64,000 nucleotides of DNA from Gavia stellata (Eukaryota > Chordata > Aves > Gaviiformes > Gaviidae), in NCBI RefSeq assembly GCF_030936135.1, contig NC_082611.1, positions 10,927,001 through 10,991,000 of the forward strand, written 5' to 3'. The notes beneath the pieces were generated by a model. The model did no database searches. It was not told the DNA's origin and saw nothing but the letters and a program-made list of their open reading frames with translations. Each line of letters opens with the position of its first letter. Positions within the stretch are counted from its first letter, which is position 1. Shown in pieces: positions 1 through 42,400 of the stretch. Position numbers and translations under genes: made by a program.

Positions 1-29799
<29,799 letters not shown>

Positions 29800-30513
29800 G
29801 GGGCGCGGCAAGGCGACCGCGGGCGACCGCAACAGCGTTGCGCTTCCCCCTCCGCACCTCTCCGTGCCCGGGCGGCGGCGGGCGGAGACGTGCCGGCAGC
29901 GCCAGCACGGCGCCCTGATTGGCTCCGCGGTCACGGGGATGCCGAGCCCCGGCGGCGCTGCCGCCCGCGCTGCGCAGCCCCGCCTCGGCGAAGGCGGGGG
30001 CAGGCGGCGCGGCGCGCCCCAGGCTGCCCCGGCGGCGGTGGTGGCGTTCCGCGGGGCGCCCGCTGCCCCCGCACAGGCGGTGGCCCGCGCCCCCGTGCGG
30101 GGCGGAGGACGGGCCCAGGAGGCTGCGAGCTCGGCCAGAGCCCAGCGCGTGCCTTTGTTCAACACAGAAGCCCCCCGCGCCCCCGGCAGCGTAACCGGGG
30201 CGGAAGCACTGCCGCCCCGCCGCACCTCCGCCTCGCCTCCCTGCCCGTGCCGGCTGCCCCCAGCAGCCCTCCGGGTCCCACACACCGCACCTGCCCGCCG
30301 GGCTCAACCAGAGCCACCAGCGGGCATCACGACACGCCCCTGCCCGTGACATCGCTCCGGCCCCTGGGCACAGGGACGCCGCGCAGCCCCCGTGGAGGGG
30401 CACCGCAGGGCCCTGCCGACACCCGGGCCCCGCGGGACAGAGCCAAGGCACCGCCCTCGGGGAAGGCCACAGTGAAAGCCTGGGCTAACCTTCGAGTATT
30501 TCACTTTTCAGCG

Positions 30514-30576
30514 TGAACCAGCTGAACTGGTTTCAAAGCCCTGAACTAGTTCAAATTGACTAGCATGAACTGAACC
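30514..30576. promoter_or_regulatory. Candidate nuclear-receptor response cluster upstream of ABCC1
   Basis: Five TGAAC motifs lie in 63 bases. Read on the ABCC1 strand, 30514-30528 is AGTTCA GCT GGTTCA, a direct repeat of nuclear-receptor half-sites spaced by 3 (the VDR/PXR type). The 12-bp perfect palindrome TGAACTAGTTCA is at 30542-30553. Overlapping TGAACT and TGAACC follow at 30566-30576. The cluster is about 0.7 kb upstream of the ABCC1 start codon. Function is inferred from motif form only. Confidence 0.35.
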
Positions 30577-33285
30577 AAAATAACTTCATCCACAACCAAG
30601 TTTGCACCAAAATATCTACTAGTTGAAATAACTGCACAGCCCCTGTGGTTGGGTGTGGTTGTGTCTCACTGCGCGCTCTTCACATCCTATTTAAAATGCA
30701 TCGGTTAAACCCACAGACATCCATGCTAAGATGACAGATTAATGTACTAGAACAGACCAGCTGGAGTATGGATGGAGCATATGTAGGAATGGCATCATAC
30801 GCTGCAGGAAAGAGCAGGGTGGTTACATACTACCCTGCAGTGATATCTGAAAGCTTTAATCACACAAGTTACATAAAGAACCTCAATTTAAAATGTTCTT
30901 TTGCATCCACAGCTATTACAGTAACGGACAAAGTTGTTAGAAGAGAGACAGATCTCATTTGTCTAATGTATAACTAAAATGCAAGCACCACACATACAAA
31001 AACCGTATCACAGATTTCTTCTTCACTCACCTGCACGCCTTTGCTGCAGTTTCAGAGCTGTGCTGGTGGCTGGCTGTGGCCAGACTGCCCGTCCGACTCG
31101 GGCATTTCTGGATGTCCCCCTGGCTCTCTCACTCCCAGGGTGTCAGGTCAAGGAGCAGCAACAGCAGAGTTCAGCCCACACCGAGGTCATGTACGCCTTG
31201 ATGAACTGAGCAGAATCATCACAGAAAGATCAAACCAAACAAATTGCGTGTTGGAAGCTATGCAAGTCTGCGTCAGTTTAACCCATACTTTAGTTCATAC
31301 CATGTTAAAATCTTTATAGTATTGCAAGAGAACAGCTAAATGTTGAAGTCTGAGTCCCCTTATTAAGAATATTTCTGTCTTGTTTTGTGCACTCTCTACA
31401 TTCATCTTAAAATCATATTAAATACCACGGTGGGTTGTTTTTTGATGTCTCAATGCTCACTACGACTCCTGCTGAAAAAGTTACATCACAGTCTCCAACG
31501 TCTGTTATCCTACTGCCCCTCAGCTGTAAGGAATACTTTTTTTCTGCTGGCTGCTCTGCCATGCATATAAATGATAATAGCTCTGACAATTAGTACAAGC
31601 GATCCTGAAGCTGTTGGAAGTGCTTTTCTTTTTTAATAGCACTATTAATAAAATAGTAAACCAGAAAAAATGCTAAATAGATAATACAATCTCTAAGAGC
31701 TTACACTTTTACACATATTCTGTGTGTGATAATAGAATATAAGCTTAATAGTTGAAATAATACAGTAGAAAATTATTTAGGATATAGAGATCATATGCAG
31801 GGATTGTTCCAAACAAGAAGACAGCAAATAAGCACGAAGTGATGAGGGTCAAGAAAAATAAATTTTTACCCACACGTGTTTTTCTCCAGATACTATTCTA
31901 TGCTATAAGACTAACAAAACTTAAGTTACACATTCAGGATTCAAACTTCCAGTTACTTCAATATAATAATTCTTTTTCAGCATCAAACTGTTCCTGTACC
32001 AATCATGGATCAGGTTAATGATGTTTCTCATCAAATAAAGATACTTGGATCTGCACCTCACATTAGTTCCCTTCCAATTAATTCCATCTCTTTCCCTTAG
32101 AAACTCTAAGCAACAACAATGAAGACGTAAACCAAAGTGCAGTCAAAATGCAGAGTAAATAATTAATGTGAGGGGAAGCAGAAGAGTTCAGAAGCAAAAT
32201 GTAATAGATTCAAAATATTTGTTGTGGAGGAGAAAAACCGTAACTGACACAAGCCCAAACTGCAAAAAGATACAGAACCAAGATCTCAGAGTACCAGAAA
32301 GTCACTGAATGCAGATTTCACAAACCGTTGTTATAACAGCACCTTTTAAAACACAGATTAATACATAAAATAGAAACAGCAATCTTATTTAAAAAGGCAT
32401 TTTCTTGCAATCACAAAAAAAACCCCCACAAAATTCTATTTTGGACTCAGAACTTTGCTTTGTAAGATACAAATTAAAGCTGGATGGTAAATACAGGGTG
32501 GAAAACAGCAACAACTTATCAGCTGGAAAGTAGGTGTAATAGAACAGTGATCCACAACAGCATGGAGAAATTTGGAAGGATGCAGAGAAACATGTTTTGC
32601 CTGTGAAAATGCCATGCATGTTAAAGGTAAGCGGTTGTTCATCACCAGAGTTGCACTAGGGATCTGGGAAGCAGACTTAGGATAGACACAGGCACTTACT
32701 GCTGCTGACTCACTGAAAGTTACTGCTATGTTAAAGGAATACATTAACTTCATTACTCCTAAAGCCTTCTTTTTTCCTGAATTTTATTTATTGCCCCCTG
32801 CCAGAGATTCTTTGGAAGCTCATAATACAAATACTTGCTTTGAGAGGAAATGTAAAAAAAGCCCAAGAAAATCCCAACAAAAAAAACCCACCCCACACTT
32901 CAAGGCGGTAAGTGGTTTACTGCTTAAGACGACTCACATTTTCCTTCAAGCCCAAGCAGGCTGCTCCATCTAGACCATGACAAATCCAGTTTGTTCATCC
33001 ACACTGGCTGCGTTTCCTTTGGGAAATACAAAATAAACACTGTTGACTCATCCCAGCAACATGAAGCAGGCACGGACGCCTCCCGACACACCAGGGATCC
33101 TCACAGACTTGCAAAACATCCAGTATACAGTTACATTTTGGCAAGTCCTCTAAATTAAGGCTCATCTTTGGCAATACCTTTTAATTAAAAGTTCATCTTT
33201 CAGGGACTCAGTGCAAAACTCCTCTGCTATACATCAGGGAGAAACTCTCACTCATTCTCCATGTTTCCTTTTTTCAATTTTTTCT

Positions 33286-33303
33286 CCCCCCCCCACCCCC
33301 CCC
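33286..33303. repeat. C-rich tract
   Basis: Nine C, one A, then eight C, giving a G-rich run on the minus strand that could form a G-quadruplex. It lies about 530 bases upstream of the CEP20 start codon. Confidence 0.8.
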
Positions 33304-33479
33304 AGTAAAGCACATTGACAACCTTTGAAATTACACAGGGGAAGCAGTACAGCAACCCTGAAACGCCGTCCGCTCCCCCCCGCCCCGGCTGACAGGACTG
33401 CAGTACGGGCAGGCAGACACAGGCAGGATACCGAACGGTAACTCCATATACACCACGTAGGCACTGCTAATTATTTTGT

Positions 33480-34060
33480 CCCGGCTTGACCTGCGGACAT
33501 GCCGGCAGCACCGGGGATCACCCTGGGGCTGGACGCCGCTCCCCGCCCAGGGGCAGCCCGGCCGCCCGCCCGTCCCCTCAGGGGAGCGCTCCGGCCCCGC
33601 CTCAGGGAGCACGCGACACCAACCAGCGCGACCCCACCCGCGAGCCGCGAGGAGCGCACCAGCCCCCGCTCGAACCGCACGCACCGCCCGCCGGCGTTGT
33701 CCGATTGGCTGGCGCGCGCCGAGAGGCGGGGCCGGCAGGCGCCCTCTTCCACCTCCCAGCACTGCGCCTGCGTAGTGGTCGCTTGCTGCCGCTGGGCTGT
33801 TCCATCCGGGTCCTTGGGGCGGCCGTTGGGCGATGGCGACGGTAGCGGAGCTGAAAGCAGGTTGTGGGGGTGGAGGGGTGCCGGAGCGGGTGGGGAGCCC
33901 CGGGGGGCGGCGGCACCTCGGACCACCGAAAGGGCGGGCAGCCGGACTTCCCTCAGACATCCGGCGGCTGGTTAGCTCTCGTAGTTGCCCCGGGCGCCAG
34001 CGGGGGCCGCCGGCTCCTCACACCGCCCGCTGGGGAGCCGCGGGAGAAACGTCCTTAAGG
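33480..34060 (+). promoter_or_regulatory. CpG-island promoter region of CEP20
   Basis: About 600 bases rich in G, C and CpG around exon 1. No TATA box is visible. An inverted CCAAT box (GATTGG, 33703-33708) lies about 125 bases before the start codon. An NRF1-like motif (TGCGCCTGCGTA, from about 33764) follows. The start codon sits in CGATGGCGAC, which resembles a YY1 element as in many housekeeping genes. The transcription start cannot be fixed from sequence alone. Confidence 0.8.
33833..33860 (+). CDS. CEP20: CEP20 exon 1 (coding part)
   Basis: Twenty-eight coding bases for MATVAELKA and the first base of Val10, then donor GTTGTG. This is a weaker donor than usual, but the junction to exon 2 is forced by the conserved KAVLKDTLEK. 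Confidence 0.9.
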
Positions 34061-37000
34061 CTCCACACAAGCACTCTGCCCGTGTCGTTTATCTTGGTCT
34101 GGTTTTCACTCGTTAAAAACGTCTTGGTCCACTGACATACCACTTCTGCAGTTGCTAGAATGTATGTTTGCTACTAAAAATAATAGAATTGTGACTTGTT
34201 TGAAGGCTTAGTTTTTATCTGTAATGTTCCTGCTGTTGTTACCTACTGGCACATGTGCGCGTATCTTTACTTCACTCTGAATATGCCGAAATTATGTTCA
34301 TTATATAAATGCTGCTTGAATATGTTTGGCTTTATATTAACAGATCTTTTTATGGTAATAGTTTTAAAGGACACCCTGGAAAAAAGAGGTGCTCTTGGAC
34401 AAATAAAAGCAAGGATCAGAGCTGAAGTTTTTAACGCGCTGGATGATCAAAGTGAACCACGGCCACCACTGTCTCATGAAAATCTCTTAATCAATGAACT
34501 GATTCGTGAATACCTGGAATATAACAAATATAAATACGCAGCATCTGTTTTAACTGCAGGTATTGGGGCTGAATTTTTGTTGTCATCACTGTATTAATAG
34601 ATGTTTACTGTTTGGTTGAGTAATTCCACTGATACTATGAAATTAGTAAGTGGGACCAAGCTGCACAATCTTGTCTTCCCTTGGAAATAAATAAGATACA
34701 ATCACTCTCACCACAGCTTTACTTGAATCATTAAGCCAAATCATACCATCAAGAAAACTTACCCTTTGCTCCTTATCCTTGAGGTAAAGGCTTTGACAGA
34801 GCAGTTAATGCAAAACCAAGAAAACTTGCTAGTGGCCTGCAAAATCAAAATACCTTTCTTGAAATACCTGCTTTTGTTTTGGAAAATGGCTAACAATATT
34901 TTTAAAGCATATATCACATTTTTTTTCTCATTGGCATTTGGGTAAAATAAAAAAATAGAAATCCTACAAATGAACAAAATTTCTTTGAGGAATCATTTAA
35001 ACTGAAGTAATACATACCTAAAGTAGTTGATAGTCTGAATTATAGCAATTCTGGCAATTCATGCATATAGATTGTATCAGAAACGTGGTTAGATGTCCTC
35101 AGCTTAAATAACAAAAAAGGATATGAAAAAGGTCCGTATTTTTTAACAACTAGAGTTAAGTATTACCATTACTGGTTATGGTAAAATACCAATATTTGAG
35201 AGCTCTTTAGACTACAACATCTAAATGGTAGCTGTAACTTATATGGTACAGCACTTACTTATTTTTGCAGCTATTGCTAACTTGTATTTGAAATGTGAAG
35301 TTTTGTAGTTGTGCTTAGATACAGTAATTACATTTGATATTTAGTAATTTGATATATTTCACTCTATTAAAATTACAGGCACAAAGGTTCATCTTGAGAA
35401 GAGGGAATGAAAACAGTCTGTGTAGTAGTTAATGTATGGAATCTGTTTAATAACAGTACTTGTTTAGAGAAAAAATTGTCCGCCTGATTAATTTATCTTT
35501 CTATTGTAAGACGTCTTTAATATTTTTCTTAGATTCCTTTAGAGGGAAGATAAAAATTGTAATATCTTATTGTAAATTATATGAGTACAAAGCACTAATG
35601 TTTAAGTGAGTTCCCTGGAATTACAATATACTATTAGATGTTAATAGTCTAAAAGGGAGGTGTGTGCTCTCATTCTCTTTTGAAGCCTCCTGGGCAGTCT
35701 TTAAAAGTTAGTTGATGATGTTTTTCTTAACAGTCTTAAGAATTTGGGGGAAATCTCTTTTCCAGAATCTGGCCAGCCTGAAGTGCCCTTGGATAGACAG
35801 TTTCTTGCCAAAGAGCTGAACATAGTTGAAGACTCAAATGGAAAATCAGTGTAAGGAGTGATTTTGGAATGCACAGTATATTCTGTTCTGCATATATTTT
35901 TCTCTTTAGTATTATTACAAATCACATATAAATGTTCTCACCAGTTGAAACGTGAGTAGATCACAGGGCTGCTCTGACATGCTGGATTCAAACTCATGTC
36001 AAACATGGGGCAATTTTCAAACATAAGCAAAACTAACATTTCATTCTGCCAACTCTATAGCATTGTTGAGATAGTGTACTTGCACACGAAAACACAAGTC
36101 TCTTACCAGTACAGTCTTCCCTACAGTCAGAAGCAGAAAACAGATACACTCTTTGCATATCAGTGAGTTGCTTTGTAGACCAATAAGAAGATATTGCACT
36201 CTGAGATTAGATACAAATTCACAATGCTCCGATACGACTGCATTAATGAGCTAGGGTACTGAAGCAGCTTTAAACAAGTTCAGTGTTTTCTGTCGTTTGT
36301 GCTGTCAGAATCTGTCAGGTGCTTAGGAATAATCAAGTTTGGGATGTGCAGCCCACCAGAGTCTGATCCTTCATACTGCACAAGTGAGAATGTGGATCTG
36401 TGTTCCTGTGCACGCTTACGTGCTCCGGTTCTTCACCTACAGGGGATCTTGATCTTAGTTGAGAGTGTCTCTTAGTGCAAGGTCTTCAGGAGAGTGTTGA
36501 TGTTCAGGGTGGGCTTAGGTCTGTGCTTATTTATATGACGACACTTGGCATAATGTACTTTAAGACATCTGTACATATTCTAGAAGTAAACATTAAGGTC
36601 TCAGAAGTTCTGAGGAAAGGGTGGTTTTTTAATGCTCAGTATTTCATAGACTGCTTTTGTCATTTCTCTCTTAAGCAGACCTCTCTTGTACGGAATTATC
36701 TCTCATTTCTTACATGGTGGTAAAGAAGAAAGTACCCAGAATACCCTCCCAAAAGTGTCTTTGCTGAATTATCCAAAGCAGAACCTTGGCAAACTACCTA
36801 CTGAGAGAAATCAAAAAGGTATGTGTGGGTATGAGGTCATTTTTGTAGAAGTTTTATTTGTGACTAGAATTTCTGTATGATACATATAACAGCATAAACA
36901 TGCAGATGGACACAGTGTACTTCCTTCTCTGTGCAAGGAATGCTTTGAGCTGACGCCTCTTTTGTAAGAAAAATTCTTCAGCAGAATAGTGTTCATACCT

Positions 37001-39137
37001 CAAAAATACCATTAAGCTGTGTGACCCGACCATACCAGTTGCTCGTGTATTCATTTAAGAAAGGCGCTGCTATATCCCAACTCAAGGAAGACCCACCCAT
37101 GATTTCTAAAACAACCCGTATATGTGCCTTTGTTTAAATAAGTGACCAGCTTACACCAACTCTTAGGCCTGCTTCTCTCTGCAGTGTGCTAATGGGACAG
37201 CGTATACAGCATACAAATCTGATTGCCTTTGCGAGTGCTTGACTGGCCTTCAGATGTGTCAGTAGTAGAACTTTCTCTCTTATATGGGAATGTATTTTAT
37301 TTATAAAGCAGACATTTTTAAAAATTGCAGACAGCCAAATTTGTATAATTTCTCAACAGTGCAAGGTACTGTGAAGCTCCTGTTACCTTGTGGTAGCTGT
37401 AGCTACTTGTTAGTTACTAGAGGGAAGGGGAAAAAAACCTAATTGTCTTTAACTTTATTCTCTTAAGGCTTTTGGACTATTAGAAACTGAACACTCAATT
37501 AAATTGGACAGCTGTGCTATTCTAATTAGTTTTGCTGCTCTGCAGTTACTGGTAAAGACCGGAAAATACTAATATCCCAATTCTTGGTATCAGAAAGGTC
37601 ATCCACCAAATTGCTTTACCATTTTCCTAAAAGTTAAACTGGCCAAATTGTACTCCCTTATACTATTACAAATCTGAAATGGGTCAGCTAGAGACAGTCT
37701 CATTACATTGGCAATTTAATACAAGAATTTAACCTAAATTCTCAGTAAAATATGTTAAACAGTGGGTGTTTCTCTTTGTTTCTCATCTGTTCTAACTTAC
37801 CTAATTTCTATAGAAAGTTCTTAACTCTTTAGCTGTCAGTTTTGTATATGGGCATAAACCTTTCCTGAGGAAATAATTCACATCTCATTGACTGCAGAAG
37901 CTTAAGCTCTAGGTTCATTGCTCTATAGTAGAACGCTGCTAAATCTTATTTTCCTTTTCTAGTCTGCATTTTGACTGGTTACAGTTCATACTGCCTAAGC
38001 TACAGCATGAAAGGGATCATTGGTCCATTTTTTTTCCTTCAAGGAGTCTTGCTTGGCATATTACTTCACTTTCTACTGTGAGAATTTAGTACTGTTGTGT
38101 TAGTACTAACAATTACTTCTTTTGTATCCAAAAATTTGAAAAATACGAGGCCTGAGATACTATTGACATCTAAAAAGTGCGAGACAAGTACTAAACACTT
38201 TTTCTCAACATGTAATTCATTGAGACAATGTTGTTTCCCTTCTGCCAGAAGAGGGGGCTGAAGAAATGACATTTCAATACCAAAACTGCTATAAATGATC
38301 TCTTTTTTTAGAAAATAATCATTCCTATCAGAAATGTCTCCATTTTTAAAAACAAATTCAGTTTATAGAAGAATTGTTTTTAACGTATAACTTTGTACCT
38401 CAGTTCTGAAATGGACTCTGTGCAGGGTCACATTGCCCTGTTGACTCCAGTATAATTTCACATGGGGATTTAATTGTTTAGAGTTATTTATGAAACTCAG
38501 GATTAATCATAAGACATGACAGCACATTGCTTTTTGAACTAAACAAAAATATAATAGTTTTAAGGCTTTTAACCTTTAAGTAACTGTAGTCTGAAATTAC
38601 TTTCTGCACATATTTGTGGAATATGTCAGTGGAGACCTAAAGGCAGTGGGTTTAAAATACTAATTATCTAGCCATTTTAATTAGGATGCATATTAAGGTA
38701 ATCAAGTCCATCCATAAACTCAACTCTTCAAGTCTCATATTTTAACATCTAACTTGCTTTTCATGTTAGAAATTATCTTGCTTATTTAGCTGAATGAATA
38801 TTCCAGTAAACTGGTATACAGACTGGGAATCCTAATAAAACGTGTGGAATCTGGTGTTTCTGTCAGTTCATTCACTATAGCTGAGTTGAAGTTGTCTGAA
38901 ATCCAGTCTTTAGTAATGCAAAGCTCTTTTGAATGGAAAAATATATTTGTAAAATTGCTTGAGTTTCCTATGATGATATTCTGTATCAAAGTTGATAATA
39001 GTAGAAAACAACACTTACACTCCAGATGTGTGAGAATATTTATGTCTGCTTCATTTTCAGCTGGAATTCCAGAACTAGGAAGGATGGCTGGCGTGAGCAT
39101 CGAAGAGCCCCTTGTTTTACAAAGTATAAACAGATGA
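33833..39137 (+). CDS. CEP20: CEP20 / FOPNL (FOR20), centrosomal protein 20, complete
   Basis: Small LisH protein of centriolar satellites and basal bodies, related to FGFR1OP (FOP) and OFD1 and needed for cilium formation. Five exons join in frame with GT-AG borders: 33833-33860, 34362-34559, 35766-35850, 36679-36818, 39061-39137. The 528 bases give 175 residues plus stop; human has 174. The N-terminus MATVAELKA-VLKDTLEKRG and the segment IKARIRAEVFNALDD align closely with human. The LisH motif is at about residues 49-81 (ENLLINELIREYLEYNKYKY...SVL). VPLLYGI follows at about 102-108. The C-terminal third is much less conserved, but the last residues, SIEEPLVLQSINR, match the human SINR-like end. 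The start codon has G at -3 and +4, and no upstream ATG is seen close by. Confidence 0.96.
34362..34559 (+). CDS. CEP20: CEP20 exon 2
   Basis: 198 bases, residues 10-76: the N-terminal dimerisation region and most of the LisH motif. Acceptor ATAG, donor GTATTG. If the intron were retained the frame would stop after about a dozen codons. Confidence 0.96.
35766..35850 (+). CDS. CEP20: CEP20 exon 3
   Basis: 85 bases, acceptor TTTTCCAG, donor GTAAGG. It encodes ESGQPEVPLDRQFLAKELN; human has ESGQPVVPLDRQFLIHELN. It completes the LisH region. Confidence 0.95.
36679..36818 (+). CDS. CEP20: CEP20 exon 4
   Basis: 140 bases, acceptor AAGCAG, donor GTATGT. It begins with PLLYGIISHFLHGG (human PLLYGILAHFLRG) and continues into a low-conservation tail rich in Lys, Asn and Pro. 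Confidence 0.93.
39061..39137 (+). CDS. CEP20: CEP20 exon 5 (coding part, with stop)
   Basis: 77 bases including TGA at 39135-39137, after acceptor TTTTCAG. It gives a short tail ending SIEEPLVLQSINR, clearly related to the human ending NIEDLHVSQAVNR, which fixes this as the last coding exon in spite of weak similarity elsewhere. Confidence 0.88.
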
Positions 39138-39489
39138 TATTTTTCATATGCTAATTTCTCATGTAAAGTTCTGTAAGAGAATTTAGGAAATTCTTCTTCG
39201 CATAAACTTCCCCAATATGTCCAGTGGGACCATTTCAGCTTGTTAGATCTACCCATGAGACAGGATGACAGGGTCATACTAACTGTCAATGAGAAAAATG
39301 TTAGCAAAGGCTCTCTTCCTCCAGTGCTGATAGAAGTAAAACTGTGTATGAAGTCAGATTAGTGAAGCCTGTGGCTAGAATTTGGCCTAAAAATACTGGG
39401 TTTACTTTATAAAAATTTATGAGATAACTTAAAATTTCTGCACTTTCCTTATTATGTTATGTCTTTGTGTGTGTTTCCTGTGTTTCTGA

Positions 39490-39495
39490 AATAAA
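39490..39495 (+). terminator. Poly(A) signal of CEP20
   Basis: AATAAA about 350 bases after the CEP20 stop codon, followed within 25 bases by a GT-rich stretch (TCTGTGTGG), the usual layout of a cleavage site. A second AATAAA, about 110 bases further on, is an alternative. Confidence 0.65.
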
Positions 39496-42400
39496 ATTTT
39501 TCAGTTTTATTCTGTGTGGTATTTTGAAAGTGTTCAAACTAAGCATTTTAATCATTCTTCTTTAAAAAGAAGAAGCTGTTACTTTTGGATAAGTATGGGA
39601 AAATAAATTTGAATAGAAAATTGAAGTGCTTTAAACGAATAGTTGTTTTTAGTTCTCCGGAAATAAGGACTATATTTATCTCCATGCCAGCAAACAAATC
39701 AGGGTAAGTCTTTTCCATCTGGAGTTGCTATAAATTGTACGGTGTAACACTGAGTATATGGGAGAGGAGGAACTTCTGTGTTTTTTCCCAAACGACATGA
39801 AACTCAAAGTCAGGCAAAGCTGAAAATAAAGTTGATAGTAGGTTACTGATTCCCAGAACTTTTTTTAACAGTTATTTACATGTTTTGAAATGGTAATTTA
39901 TTTGAAAAGCCAAACTTACAGGGTTACATCAAAAATAACAGGTTAGTTATTTTTCTCTACTCATTTTAATGAAATGTATAGATGTTAGTATTTCCAGTGG
40001 TACTGAGAGGAGTTTTGTGTAAATGAATTTTTAGGGTTGCGTTCTTAAAAATCTTGTTAGATAAATGGTACAGTAAGCGGGGGGAAAAAACAGAGGAAGA
40101 AAACATGCAGTTTTTGAATTTAAGCGAAAGGACCCCGAGTTGTACAAACTGCAAAGTTTTGCCTTTATCTTGATTTGACCCAGTTAGTGTTACAGGTATT
40201 TTTTCATGTTGATAAGCAGCCTAGCCTCTGCTCTAATGTGAAATTGCAGACAACAGTTACGGGTTGAATGGAGAAGTTGCATATATCCATTTGAAGCCTC
40301 AGCAATGAGTTCATCCCCTTTGTGTGACTGGCAATGCCGCCAGCTCCCCATCTGCTGATTCGTATCTATCTCAGTACTGGTTTGAGGAGGGGAGGACATG
40401 TGTTTGCAGATATACCACAATCAAATCCACTTTTAAGTCTTTTGTAGCTTTGCATCAATTATAGTTGACCATTGGGTCAAGCAAGCGAATTTATCTCCCT
40501 ATGCCCTCACTGTTTGCTCTGTGCTAACACCACCGTCGGGTTCAACTACTTGGCTAAAGAGCCATCCATGTAAAAAGTACCACCATGGGATTCTGCGTCA
40601 TTACTAGAGTCTTTCCTGCCAAATTAATGCAAATATTCACAACCACTAATCTCTCTCAATTTCTCTGTCTAAATATGTAGTAGGAAAATGGTCTTCCAAG
40701 CTGTTATTTGCAAATTGCCTTCATTTTTGAATGAGCTGAAAGTGCCCCTAGGGAAAGTTGCAAAAATGAACTTTTGAACAATGCAGATATGATTGCTCTG
40801 GCCGCAGAAATCCCTGAATTTTTAACTTCAGTATTCCAGAGGTGAAATGCTAGACCTCTGTTCCTCCATAAACCAGTGGGTCAAATGGTTATGTGTATTT
40901 GGAATCTGAGTTGTCTTTTCAAGGGCAAGGAAAAAGGCTCTGGGAAACACAGAAGCTCTAACCTTCTATATGCTGTGCAAATCTTCCAGTGTAACCAAAG
41001 CCATTGCGTCTGCTTTTTGTCTTCCCACCATAGATGATACAGAAGCTGCACAGGTGCCATGGAGTTCCCTGGGAAATGGATTTTTACTGGTAGAAATTAA
41101 ATACAATTTTTGTTCTGGTTGAAGAAGGCAAAGGGATATTTGGTACTTGCCCTTTCCTAAGCACACAGCTCAGCAGGCTGATGGTCTCCACAGCCATGAA
41201 AGCACAGGCGGTTACAAGGGTGTCCTTCACTGAGCTTTGAGGTAAACGTGTGTATCTGAAATCAGAGAAGAAATCCATTTAAGACAGAGGGAATATTGGG
41301 ACTATTTTCTTTGGGGACTGCAGCTTCAGCCCATTATTGGGATCCTGTGCTGGGACAGCGGGTGGGAGCTGGCCCGTTTGTTCTCGGTGCAACATGCATT
41401 TCGTCTATTTCTCTAATACCCTCACAGTACAGATTTGGCATTTTGGAACAATCTCATTTCAAAGTATAGTCATTGTACAAGCAAATTAAAATACAATTAA
41501 AGTGTATTTCCAGTGTTATTTATTTGTACAACAAAGCTTTGAAATATGTCTGTGAAAATACACTGGTCTAATCACATTATTAATGGTCTAGCATTTATCC
41601 TGACATGAAATACGAGAGCGCCTTTCAAGATGCAGACATGTAGCAAGTCCGATGAATGTCAGGCTGCCTTACTTGTTAACGGATGAAGAGGAATGGCAAA
41701 GCCTGTATAATATGCATGCGCTTTCAAAAAAATCATTCCTTAAAACCAGTTTAAACTAAGCAAGGTCAGTATTTAGATGAAAATAATTCACCATCCTAGA
41801 GTCACAGGGTCCGCTTTCAGATGAAATTGCCACCTAGGTGAGCATGCACAGAAATTATTTTCTCAACTAATTTAAGAAGCTCCATCTAGCTTAATTACAG
41901 ACTGCACTGTCTTGCATTAACTGACCTTATTCTTTCTACTGACATCAGAATATGGAAAAAAAAAAGATAGAAGCATGCAGAAGTTTGGGGGTTTTAATGA
42001 GCAAAACGTATTTCTGAATTTTATTGGAGATAGAACAACTGTAACTGAGACAGTTATGGAGGGAATTACGTTAAAAGAGGCTGTTCTTTGTCTAAGCGTG
42101 ATATCATAAGTGAAGGTGACAAGAAGCCAGTGAAGTTTGGTGTGGATATCAGATCTGGAAAGCACTGTGGGAGAACTTAACCCACAAGTTTTAAAAACCA
42201 AATTCCTTGCTCTCCGCTACAATCGGAGGAAACTATGTTTATAGACTCCACAGCATCAGTGCTGTTTCAGAGGTATTAGTTTCTGTCATGCACAGAGGAA
42301 ATTTTTTTCTAAGCTTTATCAACACACTCCAAGGAGTCGGTTACGCTTTCCTTCCTTAGGCGCCCTTTGTATCAAGCCAAATCTTGGTGTCAGTTGATCA

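Larger units (their letters stand above)
30471..33479. other. Intergenic spacer between divergent ABCC1 and CEP20 promoters
   Basis: About 3 kb of mostly AT-rich sequence with no gene that I recognise. It contains a cluster of TGAAC motifs (30514-30576), two RUNX-like TGTGGTT sites (30644-30660) and a C-rich tract (33286-33303) just before the CEP20 CpG island. The start codons of the two genes are only about 4.0 kb apart. Confidence 0.75.
33861..39060 (+). other. CEP20 introns 1-4
   Basis: Introns of about 0.5, 1.2, 0.8 and 2.2 kb. They are AT-rich apart from the first 200 bases of intron 1, which belong to the CpG island. I see no repeat element or RNA gene in them. Confidence 0.75.

Noticed and set aside
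29800-30285. In-frame N-terminal extension of ABCC1 upstream of the chosen ATG
   Set aside because: The frame is open for about 160 codons, but the composition is that of the CpG island, and human ABCC1 starts at the matching position with the same exon-1 coding length.
33331-33975. Several 100-209 codon frames around the CEP20 promoter
   Set aside because: CpG-island composition artefacts on both strands; only the 28 coding bases of CEP20 exon 1 are supported by homology.
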